Shown here piece by piece: positions 53,083 to 63,033 of a DNA stretch of 64,000 nt. The notes under the pieces are model-generated. The model was given only the letters and a program-made list of their open reading frames with translations. It was not told where the DNA came from and did not search any database. Within the stretch, counting starts at the first letter, position 1, and every line of letters starts with the position of its first letter. A program made the translations under genes and the position numbers. The DNA is from Candidatus Poribacteria bacterium (GTDB lineage Bacteria; Poribacteria; WGA-4E; WGA-3G), in contig JAGFCA010000008.1 of assembly GCA_022394755.1 (NCBI GenBank), positions 1-64,000 of the forward strand, given 5' to 3'.

Positions 53083-53516
53083 ATAAAGAACGGATGTGGA
53101 TGTGATGGCCGAGATAAACGTTTTAGTTTACGTGCATGACAACACAGTTCATGCAGTGTTTTCGTGTTCAACACATCTCGTACCTCTTGTTCAATATCTG
53201 CAAGAAATGTAGTTATCTCAGACGAATCTTGTGTTTCAAATCCTTCTGTAAAATTAACTGGTCCATCAACAGCAGAGAAGATATCTCCAATACGTATTTC
53301 GTCTGGTGGGAGTGCAAGACTATAACCCCCATCCGGTCCTCTGCGACTTGTCGTTAATCCTGCTTTTTTCAATTCTAATAGTAGCTTTTCTAAAAATGGT
53401 CCCGGAATGCTACGTTTTTCCGCCAATGATGTCACTGAGACGTATTCCTCACGATACTTCAAACCTAGTTCTAACATAGCACAAACTGCATACTTCAACT
53501 TGGCTGACAAATGCAT
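53079..53516 (-). CDS. Rrf2-family transcriptional regulator (CymR-like)
   Basis: 145 residues from ATG 53516 (AAGGAG seven bases ahead). Winged helix-turn-helix of the Rrf2 family: KLKYAVCAMLELGLKY, VTSLAEKRSIPGPFLEKLLLELKKAGLTTSRRGPDGGY (three parts of the family pattern), IRIGDIFSAVDGP. The Cys-x5-Cys-x5-Cys iron-sulfur motif of IscR/NsrR is lacking; only CCH near the C-terminus. First gene of the cysteine operon, so it probably represses it in response to cysteine, as CymR does. Confidence 0.9.
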   Translation of the reverse strand: MHLSAKLKYAVCAMLELGLKYREEYVSVTSLAEKRSIPGPFLEKLLLELKKAGLTTSRRGPDGGYSLALPPDEIRIGDIFSAVDGPVNFTEGFETQDSSEITTFLADIEQEVRDVLNTKTLHELCCHARKLKRLSRPSHPHPFFI

Positions 53517-53553
53517 CAAATACTCCTTTAATCTAAAACCAATAGACAAAACA

Positions 53554-53582
53554 ATTATAGTATATATAACCAAATTTGTCAA
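53554..53582 (-). promoter_or_regulatory. Consensus sigma-70 promoter of the cysteine operon
   Basis: On the minus strand, TTGACA (53577-53582) and TATAAT (53554-53559) are both perfect and separated by exactly 17 bases, 38 bases before the Rrf2 ATG. One of the best promoters in the window. Confidence 0.85.
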
Positions 53583-53598
53583 ATAATAAAGAAATCCT

Positions 53599-53622
53599 AA
53601 CCAATATAGTCGTATATAGGTT
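53599..53622. promoter_or_regulatory. Inverted repeat upstream of the cysteine promoter, operator candidate
   Basis: aaccaatata at 53599-53608 and tatataggtt at 53613-53622 are inverted repeats with one mismatch and a four-base spacer, 16 bases upstream of the -35. A related half-site (tataaccaaat) overlaps the promoter spacer. Fits an Rrf2-type dimer site. Confidence 0.45.
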
Positions 53623-55019
53623 GTGTTTTCTTACATAATTGTTATACCATTTCAATTGATTTATTTACATTATGACTCTATTTTGTGTTCTGTTCTTTGG
53701 TAGGAGGGATCTCCGAATCCTGATTCTTTGAATGAGACATTTTTTATTAAAATTGTATAACTTTGACTGTTCAATTCTTGGATATGTGAACTTTTTCCAT
53801 TCTTCCAGACTCACATCCGTTATATACAATTACCCTCCATAATTCTGAACTTATTACATAAGATTAAAAAAAGGCGAAAATCATTATTAACAAAATAAGT
53901 CAAAAAAAATTGAAGAAACTAAAACATAACACACCTAACATATAATATTATAGAAATTATAACGAAATATAATTTACAACAGAAAATACATTAAAGAACA
54001 ATATCACAGAAAACAACATTGTACTTGAAAATTGTGTTTTATTATGTTATTATGCATATTACATAAAAATTATTATAAGCATATCGTAAAAAATGTTGTT
54101 ATGAAATTTCATTACAGTTATGAAAACGAAATCGAAATCACATACTCTTACAAACCTATGCCAGAACTGGGTTCAGAATACTATAAACAAGAACAGAATT
54201 TCTGTTTTGAAAAAAATAAAAAATTTAACTAATTTATACGAATTCATAAAAAACCTTTCTGAGACTGGCTTTAGAGCAGGTTTAAACATGCTGTGTAAAG
54301 AATTGTGCTATGAAAATAAAACTACGGTTTATCTCCAAAATATGAATCGTTTCCACGGATAAAATTCCTGATAGTGGACTATTTGTAGACTAAAATATAA
54401 ACGCAAGAAATAGGAAGATAAAATGAAAACCATAAACCTACATAATACCAAAACCAGACATACAAACAACATGCATAATAAAAAAAATAAATTGAAGAAA
54501 ATAAATGACAAAGAAACTAATATCATATAGATAAATACACGTTGCAATAACATATAGAGAATTATTATAATACATAATGGGAAAATAAAGTGTATTGTAA
54601 TCTAATCCAATAATCTGATTTTTCAGGAGTGCATCTGTCAATAAAAATTATGCTATGAGAATAATAGTAAAAACAGAATCATCGCTCATCAAGGAAAACT
54701 ACAAAATTGGAACTTTTTTCAAATTTTAGAATTTGAGGTAAAATTCGTTACAAACCCAGACAGTGACTAACAGGAAAGCCAGTGTAATAACAAGAGACAT
54801 TCCTACACTTTGTAGGAAAAGTGTAACATTTTCTCACACATCTAATAAAATGTACTAAGTTGGAAAAATGATAAAATCATCTTAATAATGTAATAGTTGA
54901 GATTTAATACTTCTGTAAACTGTATACTGAAAACCAATAACTGTAATCTATAAAATATACACATGGAAAATACGATATTTATGCCAAAAACTTTACATAC
55001 CCCATATCCTCTCAACATA
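53623..55019. other. Gene-free, extremely AT-rich stretch
   Basis: About 1.4 kb with no convincing gene on either strand. Short open frames exist (54032-54232, 54120-54362) but have no ribosome site, no family pattern and a composition like random AT-rich sequence. A small perfect hairpin (ttcctaca/tgtaggaa) lies at 54800-54818. The stretch may be a decayed gene region or an insertion hotspot. No tRNA or mobile-element ends were seen. Confidence 0.7.
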
Positions 55020-55048
55020 TTGACACGTTGACTGTAATGGTATAAAAT
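55020..55048 (+). promoter_or_regulatory. Candidate sigma-70 promoter for acetyl-CoA synthetase
   Basis: TTGACA (55020-55025) and TAAAAT (55043-55048) with a 17-base spacer, 141 bases ahead of the acs ATG. The -35 is perfect and the -10 matches five of six. The long leader between them has no recognised riboswitch. Confidence 0.55.
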
Positions 55049-55189
55049 GAAGAAAATACATAAGGCATTGCCCTGTATCCACTATATATGTGTTTATTTT
55101 AACTATTAATATACAGGTGTTTGTCAGTGAAATTGTTGCTTGCATATATGAAGAGTGAATGTGTAGAGATTAGAAACAGGAGAGAATAG

Positions 55190-57133
55190 ATGGCAAATAA
55201 TGTTTTTCCACCCAGGGAGACGGATTATCCTATCGGTGAAGCACACGTCAACAGTTTAGAGGCATATAAAGAAAAATATGCCGAATCAATTAAGGATCCT
55301 GAACTATTTTGGGAAAATATCGCTGAACGGTTGACGTGGTATAAGAAATGGGATACTGTGCGGGATTATGATTTTGTGAAAGCACAGATTAAGTGGTTTG
55401 AAGGCGCAACTCTAAATGCCTGTTATAATTGTCTTGATCGACATGTGGAAGATGGACATGGAGATGAAACTGCAATTGTTTGGGAAGGTAATGATCCATC
55501 CGAGGATAAAACATTCAGTTTTAATGAACTGTTATCTGAGGTGAAAAAATTCGCTAATGTCCTAAAGGAACAAGGAATTCAAAAAGGTGATAGGGTATGT
55601 ATCTATCTTCAGATGGTTCCTGAATTAGCAATTGCAATGTTAGCATGTGCCAGAATTGGTGCTATTCACTCAATCGTTTTTGGCGCATTCTCAGCTGAAT
55701 CCTTACGGGACCGTATCAATGATTCTTCATGTAAATTGCTCATTACCCAAGATACTGCTATGCGGGGTCCTCGTAGTGATATACCTATGAAAGCGAATGC
55801 TGACGCAGCTGTAGCGGATTGTCCTTCTATTGAAAAGGTTGTTGTTGTTAAAAGAACTGGGGACAATGTTGAATTCGATTCAACACGAGATTTATGGTGG
55901 CATGAAGCAATGGAGACTGCCGATACCGAATGTGAACCTGAAGTTATGAATGCTGAAGATCCACTCTTTATTCTTTATACTTCTGGATCTACAGGAAAAC
56001 CGAAAGGGGTTCTTCATACCACAGGTGGATATCTGGTATATACTTCCTATACACATGAACAGATTTTTGATTATCATGAAGGAGATGTGTATTGGTGTAC
56101 TGCTGATATTGGTTGGATTACAGGACACTCCTATATTATATACGGTCCTCTTGCAAATCGGGCAATTACTGTCATGTTTGAAGGTGTCCCAAACTACCCA
56201 GATTTTGGCAGATTCTGGCAAGTGGTAGAAAAGCATAATATCAATCTCTTCTATACAGCTCCGACTGCTTTACGTGCTTTGATGAAAGAAGGAGATACTT
56301 GGGTTGAGAAATATGATAGATCAACGCTAAGACTTCTCGGCACAGTGGGTGAACCGATTAAAGAACCAGAATGGTTGTGGTATTACAATATTGTTGGAGA
56401 TAAACGTTGCCCGATAATAGATACATGGTGGCAAACGGAAACAGGTGGAATCCTTATAACACCATTACCTGCAGCAACACCGTTAAAACCAGGGTCTGCT
56501 ACTTATCCATTCTTTGGTATTGAACCTGTTATTTTGGATGAAGAAGGAAATGAAGTTGAAGGGAATCCTGCAACTGGATATCTGTGTATTAAAGGCGCAT
56601 GGCCAGGGATCATGCGAACTGTTTATGGCGATCATGAAAGGTTTATTGATGTCTACTTCAGTCGGTTCCCCGGTTACTATATGACGGGAGACGGGGTGTT
56701 ACGGGATGAAGATGGATATTATTGGATCACTGGACGAGTAGATGACGTTCTCAATGTATCTGGACATAGGTTAGGAACTGCTGAAGTAGAAGGGGCAATT
56801 GGACAACATGATACTGTCGCTGAAGCTGCTGTAGTTGGATACCCTCATGATATAAAAGGGCAAGGGATATACGCTTATGTCACACTTATGACTGGGGAAT
56901 CTCCATCTGATGATGTCGCAGCTGAGATTAAGCTTGAAGTACGTAAACATATTGGACCTATAGCGACACCTGATAAGATCCAGTTTACTCCTGCATTACC
57001 AAAAACACGTTCAGGAAAGATTATGAGAAGGATTCTACGGAAAATAGCTGAAGGTGATGTTACTGATATGGGAGACACTTCTACATTAGCTGATCCGACA
57101 GTTGTTGAGGCGTTGGTCGAAGGACGACAATAG
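55190..57133 (+). CDS. acs: Acetyl-CoA synthetase
   Basis: 647 residues, the normal length. Forms acetyl-CoA from acetate, ATP and CoA. N-terminal ACAS segment ([18 protein letters not shown]), AMP-binding P-loop [11 protein letters not shown] near residue 265, WWQTETGG, and the C-terminal regulatory Lys motif [14 protein letters not shown], where acetylation of the Lys controls Acs in other bacteria. AGGAGAG ribosome site. A promoter candidate lies upstream. Confidence 0.97.
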   Translation: MANNVFPPRETDYPIGEAHVNSLEAYKEKYAESIKDPELFWENIAERLTWYKKWDTVRDYDFVKAQIKWFEGATLNACYNCLDRHVEDGHGDETAIVWEGNDPSEDKTFSFNELLSEVKKFANVLKEQGIQKGDRVCIYLQMVPELAIAMLACARIGAIHSIVFGAFSAESLRDRINDSSCKLLITQDTAMRGPRSDIPMKANADAAVADCPSIEKVVVVKRTGDNVEFDSTRDLWWHEAMETADTECEPEVMNAEDPLFILYTSGSTGKPKGVLHTTGGYLVYTSYTHEQIFDYHEGDVYWCTADIGWITGHSYIIYGPLANRAITVMFEGVPNYPDFGRFWQVVEKHNINLFYTAPTALRALMKEGDTWVEKYDRSTLRLLGTVGEPIKEPEWLWYYNIVGDKRCPIIDTWWQTETGGILITPLPAATPLKPGSATYPFFGIEPVILDEEGNEVEGNPATGYLCIKGAWPGIMRTVYGDHERFIDVYFSRFPGYYMTGDGVLRDEDGYYWITGRVDDVLNVSGHRLGTAEVEGAIGQHDTVAEAAVVGYPHDIKGQGIYAYVTLMTGESPSDDVAAEIKLEVRKHIGPIATPDKIQFTPALPKTRSGKIMRRILRKIAEGDVTDMGDTSTLADPTVVEALVEGRQ

Positions 57134-57195
57134 GTATACAGGATTTTAACTGTAATCGTGGATGGTTAATTCCTTCCTCGATTACATGGTATACC
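57133..57195 (+). other. Nested inverted repeats after acs
   Basis: Outer arms ggtatac (57133-57139) and gtatacc (57189-57195) enclose inner arms tgtaatcg (57151-57158) and cgattaca (57179-57186). Together they could fold into a branched-free, bulged hairpin directly after the acs stop. No T-run is present, so a message-stability role is as likely as termination. Confidence 0.4.
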
Positions 57196-57249
57196 TTAAA
57201 TAGCTGATAGTGATGAAAAAATGAGTATAGCTGGTATGAAGGAGTATTT

Positions 57250-57744
57250 GTGGCAACTGCACAGAAAATTGTTGATATATTAAAACAGCAAAATATAACG
57301 CATGCTGTGGGTGTTCCAGATAACGGTAGTGCAAAGATATATGAACTCCTACGTGATGAACCCCAGATAGATGTAATAACTGTAACACGCGAAGGGGAAG
57401 CGTTTGCTATCGCTTCGGGCTTGTATATTGGTGGCAAAAAACCTATCATTATTATACAGAATACAGGATTTTTGGAATCTGGTGATGCCATCCGGGGTAC
57501 CGTCATCAATATGAAGATCCCTGTTGTCGTTTTCATCGGATATCGGGGGTACCATAATCGTGATGAGAATGGGGACTGGGTCGACTCAGTTGCTACATTC
57601 ACAGAGCCAACTCTAAATGCATGGAACATACCATATAAGACGTTAGAAGAGGATACAGATATTGAGTATATTGAATGGGCATTTAACAAATCTGATGAAT
57701 CCTCATTACCAGCTGTAGTACTACTTATTGGACATGCAACATAG
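57250..57744 (+). CDS. TPP-enzyme PYR-domain protein, sulfopyruvate/phosphonopyruvate decarboxylase alpha-like
   Basis: 164 residues covering only the N-terminal pyrimidine-binding half of a thiamine-diphosphate enzyme. ITHAVGVPDN, VTREGEAFAIASGLYIGGKKP (in two parts, with the catalytic Glu after Arg) and IIIQNTGFLESGD resemble the alpha subunit of sulfopyruvate decarboxylase (ComD). The beta (PP) subunit is not beside it, so it must be encoded elsewhere or the protein has another job. GTG start with AAGGAG ahead. It is followed by moeA. Confidence 0.75.
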   Translation: MATAQKIVDILKQQNITHAVGVPDNGSAKIYELLRDEPQIDVITVTREGEAFAIASGLYIGGKKPIIIIQNTGFLESGDAIRGTVINMKIPVVVFIGYRGYHNRDENGDWVDSVATFTEPTLNAWNIPYKTLEEDTDIEYIEWAFNKSDESSLPAVVLLIGHAT

Positions 57745-57782
57745 TAGATATTTAAATAAAAAGATGAATGGAGTTTTAAAGC

Positions 57783-58985
57783 ATGCTTAGTGTTCAAGAA
57801 GCACGACAGAAAATGTTAGACAGTATACCTGTAATGTCCTCGGAGTCTCGACAGATTCTTGAATCTACAGGATATGTTCTGGCAGAAACACTAAACGCAA
57901 CTGAAAATATACCACCGTTTGACAATTCTGCAATGGATGGGTTTGCAGTACAATCAAAGGATGTAAATGGGGTATCCAAAGAGAAACCTGCATCACTAAA
58001 TGTTGTTGAGACTATAGCAGCTGGATATGCCCCGAAAATGACTGTTGAAAGTGGTCAAGCTGCACGAATTATGACAGGTGCTATGATGCCTGAAGGGGCA
58101 GATGCAGTCGTCATGCAGGAGGTCACTGAACTAACGGGAGACACTGTTAGTATATTTGAATCGGTTGAAGAAAACGAAAATGTTCGGTTTACTGGAGAAA
58201 GTGTTAGTTTGGGGGATTGTGTGATGTCTCCTGGTAAAGTATTACGTCCTCCTGAAGTTTCAATGCTTGCTTCATTGAATTGTTCAGAGGTTAAAGTCTT
58301 TAGGAAACCCAAAGTTGCCATTGTATCAACGGGGGATGAACTCACTCCACTCGGTGAACCGTTGGAACCCGGAAAAATTCGTGATAGTAATAGGTATGGT
58401 ATTTTTGCTCAGGTCGATGAAATTGGATGTATCCCTATTGACATGGGTATCGCACCAGATGATGAAGCAGAAACAGAACGTATTTTTCGTGAATCGATTT
58501 CTAAGGCTGATGCTCTCATAACAAGTGGCGGGGTTTCTGTTGGAGAGCACGACATAGTCAAGAACGTATTGACGAAGTTAGGGGAGATGAATTTTTGGCG
58601 AGTTGCTATGAAACCTGGAAAACCGCAGGCTTATGGTAATATTGATGGAAAACCTGTTTTTGGACTCCCCGGAAATCCTGTATCCTCACTTGTTGTTTTT
58701 GAGTTATTTGTACGTCCTGCGTTACTCAAAATGGCTGGACATAGAGATCTATTCCGTCCAACATTCAAAGCGAGACTTGAGACAGATGTAACCAATAGAG
58801 ATGGACGCGTAAATTACATGCGAGCAATTCTGACTGAAGAGAACGGACATTTCGTAGCAAAAACAACAGGACCGCAAGGTTCCGGTATATTACATTCTCT
58901 GGTATTGGCGAATGGATTAATCATTATTCCTGATGGCGTGACTATCAAAGCAGGTGAGACTGTTGATGCACATTTACTTACCTGA
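57783..58985 (+). CDS. moeA: Molybdopterin molybdenumtransferase MoeA
   Basis: 400 residues. Inserts molybdenum into adenylated molybdopterin. Family landmarks: LSVQEARQKML, DNSAMDGFAV, RIMTGAMMPEGADAVV, STGDEL, SGGVSVGEHD and GLPGNPVSS. Full length with the C-terminal domain IV. It implies that the organism makes molybdenum enzymes. Confidence 0.96.
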   Translation: MLSVQEARQKMLDSIPVMSSESRQILESTGYVLAETLNATENIPPFDNSAMDGFAVQSKDVNGVSKEKPASLNVVETIAAGYAPKMTVESGQAARIMTGAMMPEGADAVVMQEVTELTGDTVSIFESVEENENVRFTGESVSLGDCVMSPGKVLRPPEVSMLASLNCSEVKVFRKPKVAIVSTGDELTPLGEPLEPGKIRDSNRYGIFAQVDEIGCIPIDMGIAPDDEAETERIFRESISKADALITSGGVSVGEHDIVKNVLTKLGEMNFWRVAMKPGKPQAYGNIDGKPVFGLPGNPVSSLVVFELFVRPALLKMAGHRDLFRPTFKARLETDVTNRDGRVNYMRAILTEENGHFVAKTTGPQGSGILHSLVLANGLIIIPDGVTIKAGETVDAHLLT

Positions 58986-59006
58986 AAAACGAGAATTGGG
59001 TGTAAT

Positions 59007-59846
59007 ATGATTGTTGATACACATGTACATGTCTGGGAAATAGATCCCCCGAAATATCCTGTAGGACCAACAGCACCTAACTGGACTTCATTACCTGATG
59101 AACCGGGTACGGCAGATGAACTCCTTGAAGAGATGGACCTACATAATGTTGACTGGTCAGTATTGGTGCAAACCAGTTGGTCAACATGGGATAACGGTTA
59201 CATAGCCGATTCTGTAGAGCGATTTCCTGATCGATTTATCGGACACGGACTGATTGATCCGCAAGATCCTAATAATGCTGAACAAGTAAGGTATTGGATT
59301 AAGGATAGAGGATTAGTTGGTTTCAGGTTTCACCCAATGTATTACTCCGATGAGAAGATCCTAATCACCGAACAGAATAAACCGATGTGGGAAGAAATTG
59401 CCGCTGTTGAAGCTGTCATCCAATTTCATCTACGTGCTGAACATGCTGATCAAATTGCTATCATCGCACAACAGTATCCACAACTAATACTCATCTTAGA
59501 TCATATGGGATATCCCCAAGTTGAAGAAGAGAAATCTCTATTTCAGCCGATTGTAGATCTTGCGAAATACAAAAATATATATTTTAAATTATCAGATGTG
59601 GCTGGTCGTTCAAGTGAGGAATTCCCGTTTACAGATGTTCACTCATTCATCAGAAAGCTACTGTCAGCGTTTGGATCAGAACGAACAGTCTGGGGTACAG
59701 GATTTCCAGGCCATCATAGAACAAAACACAACTGGCTAACATTAGCAGACGAACTACGTCTCATACAGGAAGGACTTCCATTTTTAACTTCTCAGGATAA
59801 AGATAACATCCTTGGAGGCACAGCAGCAACTATATGGGATTTATAG
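59007..59846 (+). CDS. Amidohydrolase family 2 (TIM-barrel metal hydrolase)
   Basis: 279 residues. IVDTHVHVWE at the N-terminus holds the first two metal His; GFRFHPMYY, QFHLRAEH, ILDHMGYP and the C-terminal WGTGFPGHH complete a barrel of the amidohydrolase-2 type (lactonase, or decarboxylase such as ACMSD). Normal length. The substrate is not clear. It lies between moeA and an alpha/beta hydrolase and may share a small catabolic operon with the latter. Confidence 0.9.
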   Translation: MIVDTHVHVWEIDPPKYPVGPTAPNWTSLPDEPGTADELLEEMDLHNVDWSVLVQTSWSTWDNGYIADSVERFPDRFIGHGLIDPQDPNNAEQVRYWIKDRGLVGFRFHPMYYSDEKILITEQNKPMWEEIAAVEAVIQFHLRAEHADQIAIIAQQYPQLILILDHMGYPQVEEEKSLFQPIVDLAKYKNIYFKLSDVAGRSSEEFPFTDVHSFIRKLLSAFGSERTVWGTGFPGHHRTKHNWLTLADELRLIQEGLPFLTSQDKDNILGGTAATIWDL

Positions 59847-59883
59847 TTTAATTTCTTCAAATTACCCAATCCACAATCAATAA

Positions 59884-60606
59884 ATGGATTCTATAGCTAT
59901 GCACTGGGGTGATGTTTCATTCACCGATTCAGGTGGAACAACACGTCCACTACTCTTCTTACACGGTACCGGTTGTGATTCTACTGATTGGTCATCGGTT
60001 ATTGATTACCTTCCATCAAATCAACGCTACCTTACTCTCGACTTTCGCGGACACGGGAAGACCTCTGTTCCAACCCAATCATTTTCTCTTCATGATCTTG
60101 CTGATGATGTTATTGCCATCATTGACAACCAAAACATAAGCGAAGTTATCCTTGTCGGGCATAGTCTTGGTGGCATGGTTGCGATGCGTGTAGCGAGTAG
60201 ATGTGTAAATGTTGTTGGTCTTATCTTGTTAGAAGGTTGGACCAACCTTAAATCTGCAGGCACAGCTTTTGACACAGATAGGTTTTACGGGACACTATCC
60301 CCAACGGAAATCAATCGGATTAAAGAAAAGTCTGAAAAAACACGATCCCGTTTTCAACCAAGTATTTGGAAAGATTTTTGGAGTACAGTCATATCCTTTA
60401 ATGGTTACAACTACCTAAAAGAAGCATCCATACCAATCTATGAGGTATTCGGTGAAATGGGCAGAAATGATGCCACCGAAGATCTGTTAGATATTCCATC
60501 TAACCCTAACATTCAGGTTAAATGGATCTCAGACGCAGGACATTATTTGCCACATGAACGTCCTATGGAAGTAGCAGAGATATGTAATGAGTATTTAACA
60601 ACTTAG
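59884..60606 (+). CDS. Alpha/beta hydrolase
   Basis: 240 residues. Oxyanion region LHGTGCDSTDW, nucleophile elbow GHSLGGM (Ser near residue 96) and the catalytic His in DAGHYLPHERP; an Asp acid is expected between. Typical for esterases, lactonases or haloperoxidase-like enzymes. Located 37 bases after the amidohydrolase gene, so the two could act in series on a lactone or ester. Specificity is unknown. Confidence 0.9.
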   Translation: MDSIAMHWGDVSFTDSGGTTRPLLFLHGTGCDSTDWSSVIDYLPSNQRYLTLDFRGHGKTSVPTQSFSLHDLADDVIAIIDNQNISEVILVGHSLGGMVAMRVASRCVNVVGLILLEGWTNLKSAGTAFDTDRFYGTLSPTEINRIKEKSEKTRSRFQPSIWKDFWSTVISFNGYNYLKEASIPIYEVFGEMGRNDATEDLLDIPSNPNIQVKWISDAGHYLPHERPMEVAEICNEYLTT

Positions 60607-60858
60607 ATATTTTTGGTTGTTATGATACCAATTAAAGAACTTTTTCCATGAATGGCTGTCGTATATATTGCCAATACCATTGAAATCAGGTATTATATAC
60701 ATTACACAGTCTTCACACGATTGATCAGGTTTTCCTACATTCCTTGATTTAAGATTTTATACTTGTAGAAACACCTACCATTGAATTTACACGATAACCA
60801 TAGTCTAATCTGATATATTACCTAACTGAATACATCCAGTAAAGCTAAGGAGATAGCA

Positions 60859-61575
60859 ATGAAACATGTTAACTATTTACCCCTCCTGATTTCCTGTATT
60901 CTCGTAATTATGTTTGTCATGTCTGTAGATCTTGTTTTCGCTCGTGCATTTAACAACGATTTCGAGACTGGCGACTTGACAGACTGGGAAGAGAAAACTG
61001 GGGATGCGTTTGATTTTCAACCTACATGGGGAGATAACCCAACAGCACGTAACCGTGGACAACCTTCTGAACATCAAGGAGATTGGTGGCTCGGTTTGGC
61101 TGAGAAATATCAAGGACCAGATAAGGGAGCTAAACTTGGACAGAAACCGGGTGATTTGGCTACAAATGCCGCTGGTGCGGTAGCTCCTGATGCTCCCCAA
61201 GGTACTCTAACTTCAATTGAGTTTAAGATAATTGGAGAAACTATGAATTTTTTGATGGGTGGTGGTAATCGTCCGTGGGAAAATCCTAACCCGTGTTGTG
61301 TTAATCTTGTAATTAATGGAAAAGTTGAACGGACAATGACCGGTAGTAACACTGAAACAATGACCCGAAGAGAATGGGATGTTTCTGATTTAAAGAATAA
61401 AATGGCTAAGCTTGTGGTTGTTGACAACCACACCGGTGGTTGGGGACATCCGAACTTTGATGATGTGCATCAAGCCAATGCTGCTGGTGAGAACATCCCT
61501 TGGGATAGAGTGCTTGTTGTCCAAGCAAAAGGCAAGTTAGCGGTCAGTTGGGCACAGATGAAGAAATATTATTAA
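60859..61575 (+). CDS. Secreted protein with beta-sandwich fold and shared C-terminal tail
   Basis: 238 residues with a signal peptide (to about residue 28, VFARA). FNNDFETGDLTDWEEKTGDAF is the start of a jelly-roll type domain seen in secreted proteins with carbohydrate-binding-like folds, followed by WWLGLAEKYQG and VNLVINGKVERTMTG. The end (AKGKLAVSWAQMKKYY) resembles the tail of the protein at 3581-4399. No catalytic motif. Good AAGGAG ribosome site; the 252 bases upstream hold no gene. Confidence 0.65.
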   Translation: MKHVNYLPLLISCILVIMFVMSVDLVFARAFNNDFETGDLTDWEEKTGDAFDFQPTWGDNPTARNRGQPSEHQGDWWLGLAEKYQGPDKGAKLGQKPGDLATNAAGAVAPDAPQGTLTSIEFKIIGETMNFLMGGGNRPWENPNPCCVNLVINGKVERTMTGSNTETMTRREWDVSDLKNKMAKLVVVDNHTGGWGHPNFDDVHQANAAGENIPWDRVLVVQAKGKLAVSWAQMKKYY

Positions 61576-61704
61576 TCTTATGCAGATTATATTATCCTTA
61601 TGAGGATTAAATAAATTTTTCGGTATTTCTAATTATTCCGCACCTACTTGCCTGGAGTACTACGTCTCTCTCCCAAATTGACGCTAATGGTGCGGTATCC
61701 TAAA

Positions 61705-61736
61705 CGGATATGTATGGCTAATGTCATACATATCCG
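61705..61736. terminator. Bidirectional hairpin between convergent genes
   Basis: cggatatgtatg at 61705-61716 and its exact complement at 61725-61736 with an eight-base loop, midway between the plus-strand gene ending at 61575 and the minus-strand gene ending at 61836. It can serve both directions, though T-runs are short or lacking. Confidence 0.55.
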
Positions 61737-61835
61737 GTGATTGGCTTAATGTAATTCTTACCGTTGATTCCTTGATTCCTTGATCCAAATACAATAATCT
61801 GATATATCAAGTTCATGTTAATATAGTCAACTACG

Positions 61836-63005
61836 CTAATATCTCAACCTTTTACCTGTAGTCCAATTCACAAAGTGTTGTCCCATCGTTTCAAGGTTGA
61901 TTATTTTACACTCATCGGTGTTTGCATATATAATAGTCTTTCCATTTGGATTGAAAACTGCCCCCCAACCTTTACCGATTATGCGAGGAGTGATTTTACT
62001 ATTTACATCCAGTTCCCATCTGAGTGGATTTTGATTTATATTTTCATTGAGTACCAATTTAAGATCTACCCACCAAATGCTGTTTTCCAAACCATGTGGA
62101 TCTTCTCTATTCTCCTCATCTGGTCTAGATTTCATATCTGGCATTACTTCATATAATATCTGAGATCCTTTAGTTGAGGTTTGAAATCGATGTATTCTTT
62201 CTTTACTAACAATCTTTGTCCACATAGGAAAATATGGTGTAAGAGAAACGCTCCAGATACCTATATCATCTAAAACATAGATATTCTTGGAATCATATGC
62301 CCATTCCACTTGTGTGTCCTTAGTAATCCGTGGTTTTGGTTGAGTAAAGAGTTGTGGTATAATTTTGGGTTTCTCTATAGGTGCCCACTTTGCAAATTCT
62401 TCTTTCTCAGTCTTAGAAAATATAATTTTGTTCTTCTTGGTTTTGATAGGTAATCCCTCACCTATTTTTTTAATAACCCACCCTGGTGGTTGAACCAATC
62501 GTGATGCAGTATCTTTCATTTTTGTGGACTTTGATTCAAATGGATGCGATTTAAAGGACATTAAGTAAGAATAATATTGCCCATCTTGTGAAAATTGGAG
62601 TTTACTTATTGGATAATCGGTTTCATAGGTAAAACCTCTTTTTTGCTCTAAGGTATCAGGCATAAATAGATGGATACCATAGCCCTCAATTGGGTCATAC
62701 TGCAAAAACGCGAAGTTATTTGTACTTGGTATTGAGACAACCTCTTTATAGTCAGGAGTGAGAGCATGTATACCGAAATTCTGAGTATGACTTTTAGGAT
62801 CAAGTGCAAGAAGCACAAGGGAGAATTCAGAGCCTCCCACATACCTATTTTCGATTAGCATGACTACAAACTTACCATCTGGAGAGTAAGCAGAAGGATG
62901 CATGAGACCTAAGTATCTATAATCTTTAAGCTCGGCAGAGGTTGGGTTAAGTATGTAGGTGCAAAGTATAAGACAGATGTATGTTAGTCTATACAGATAT
63001 TGCAT
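61836..63005 (-). CDS. Secreted beta-propeller-like protein
   Basis: 389 residues with a signal peptide ending near PTSAE. Repeated patterns such as AYSPDGKFVVML, LQFSQDGQYYSYL, WAYDSKNIYVLDD and VFNPNGKTIIYAN are typical of WD40-like/TolB propellers. There is a Lys-rich middle part. No catalytic motif. It stands first of three minus-strand secreted-type proteins at the end of the window. Function unknown. Confidence 0.7.
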   Translation of the reverse strand: MQYLYRLTYICLILCTYILNPTSAELKDYRYLGLMHPSAYSPDGKFVVMLIENRYVGGSEFSLVLLALDPKSHTQNFGIHALTPDYKEVVSIPSTNNFAFLQYDPIEGYGIHLFMPDTLEQKRGFTYETDYPISKLQFSQDGQYYSYLMSFKSHPFESKSTKMKDTASRLVQPPGWVIKKIGEGLPIKTKKNKIIFSKTEKEEFAKWAPIEKPKIIPQLFTQPKPRITKDTQVEWAYDSKNIYVLDDIGIWSVSLTPYFPMWTKIVSKERIHRFQTSTKGSQILYEVMPDMKSRPDEENREDPHGLENSIWWVDLKLVLNENINQNPLRWELDVNSKITPRIIGKGWGAVFNPNGKTIIYANTDECKIINLETMGQHFVNWTTGKRLRY

Positions 63006-63033
63006 TGTGTTCTCCCAATAGATACTGTATGTT

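Noticed and set aside
54032-54362. Two short open frames in the AT-rich island
   Set aside because: No ribosome site, overlapping frames, composition as expected by chance in such AT-rich DNA, no family pattern.
58983-59007. TGA of moeA in frame with the amidohydrolase gene
   Set aside because: MoeA has its normal C-terminus here and the next gene begins with the typical MIVDTHVH start. No SECIS-like hairpin follows.
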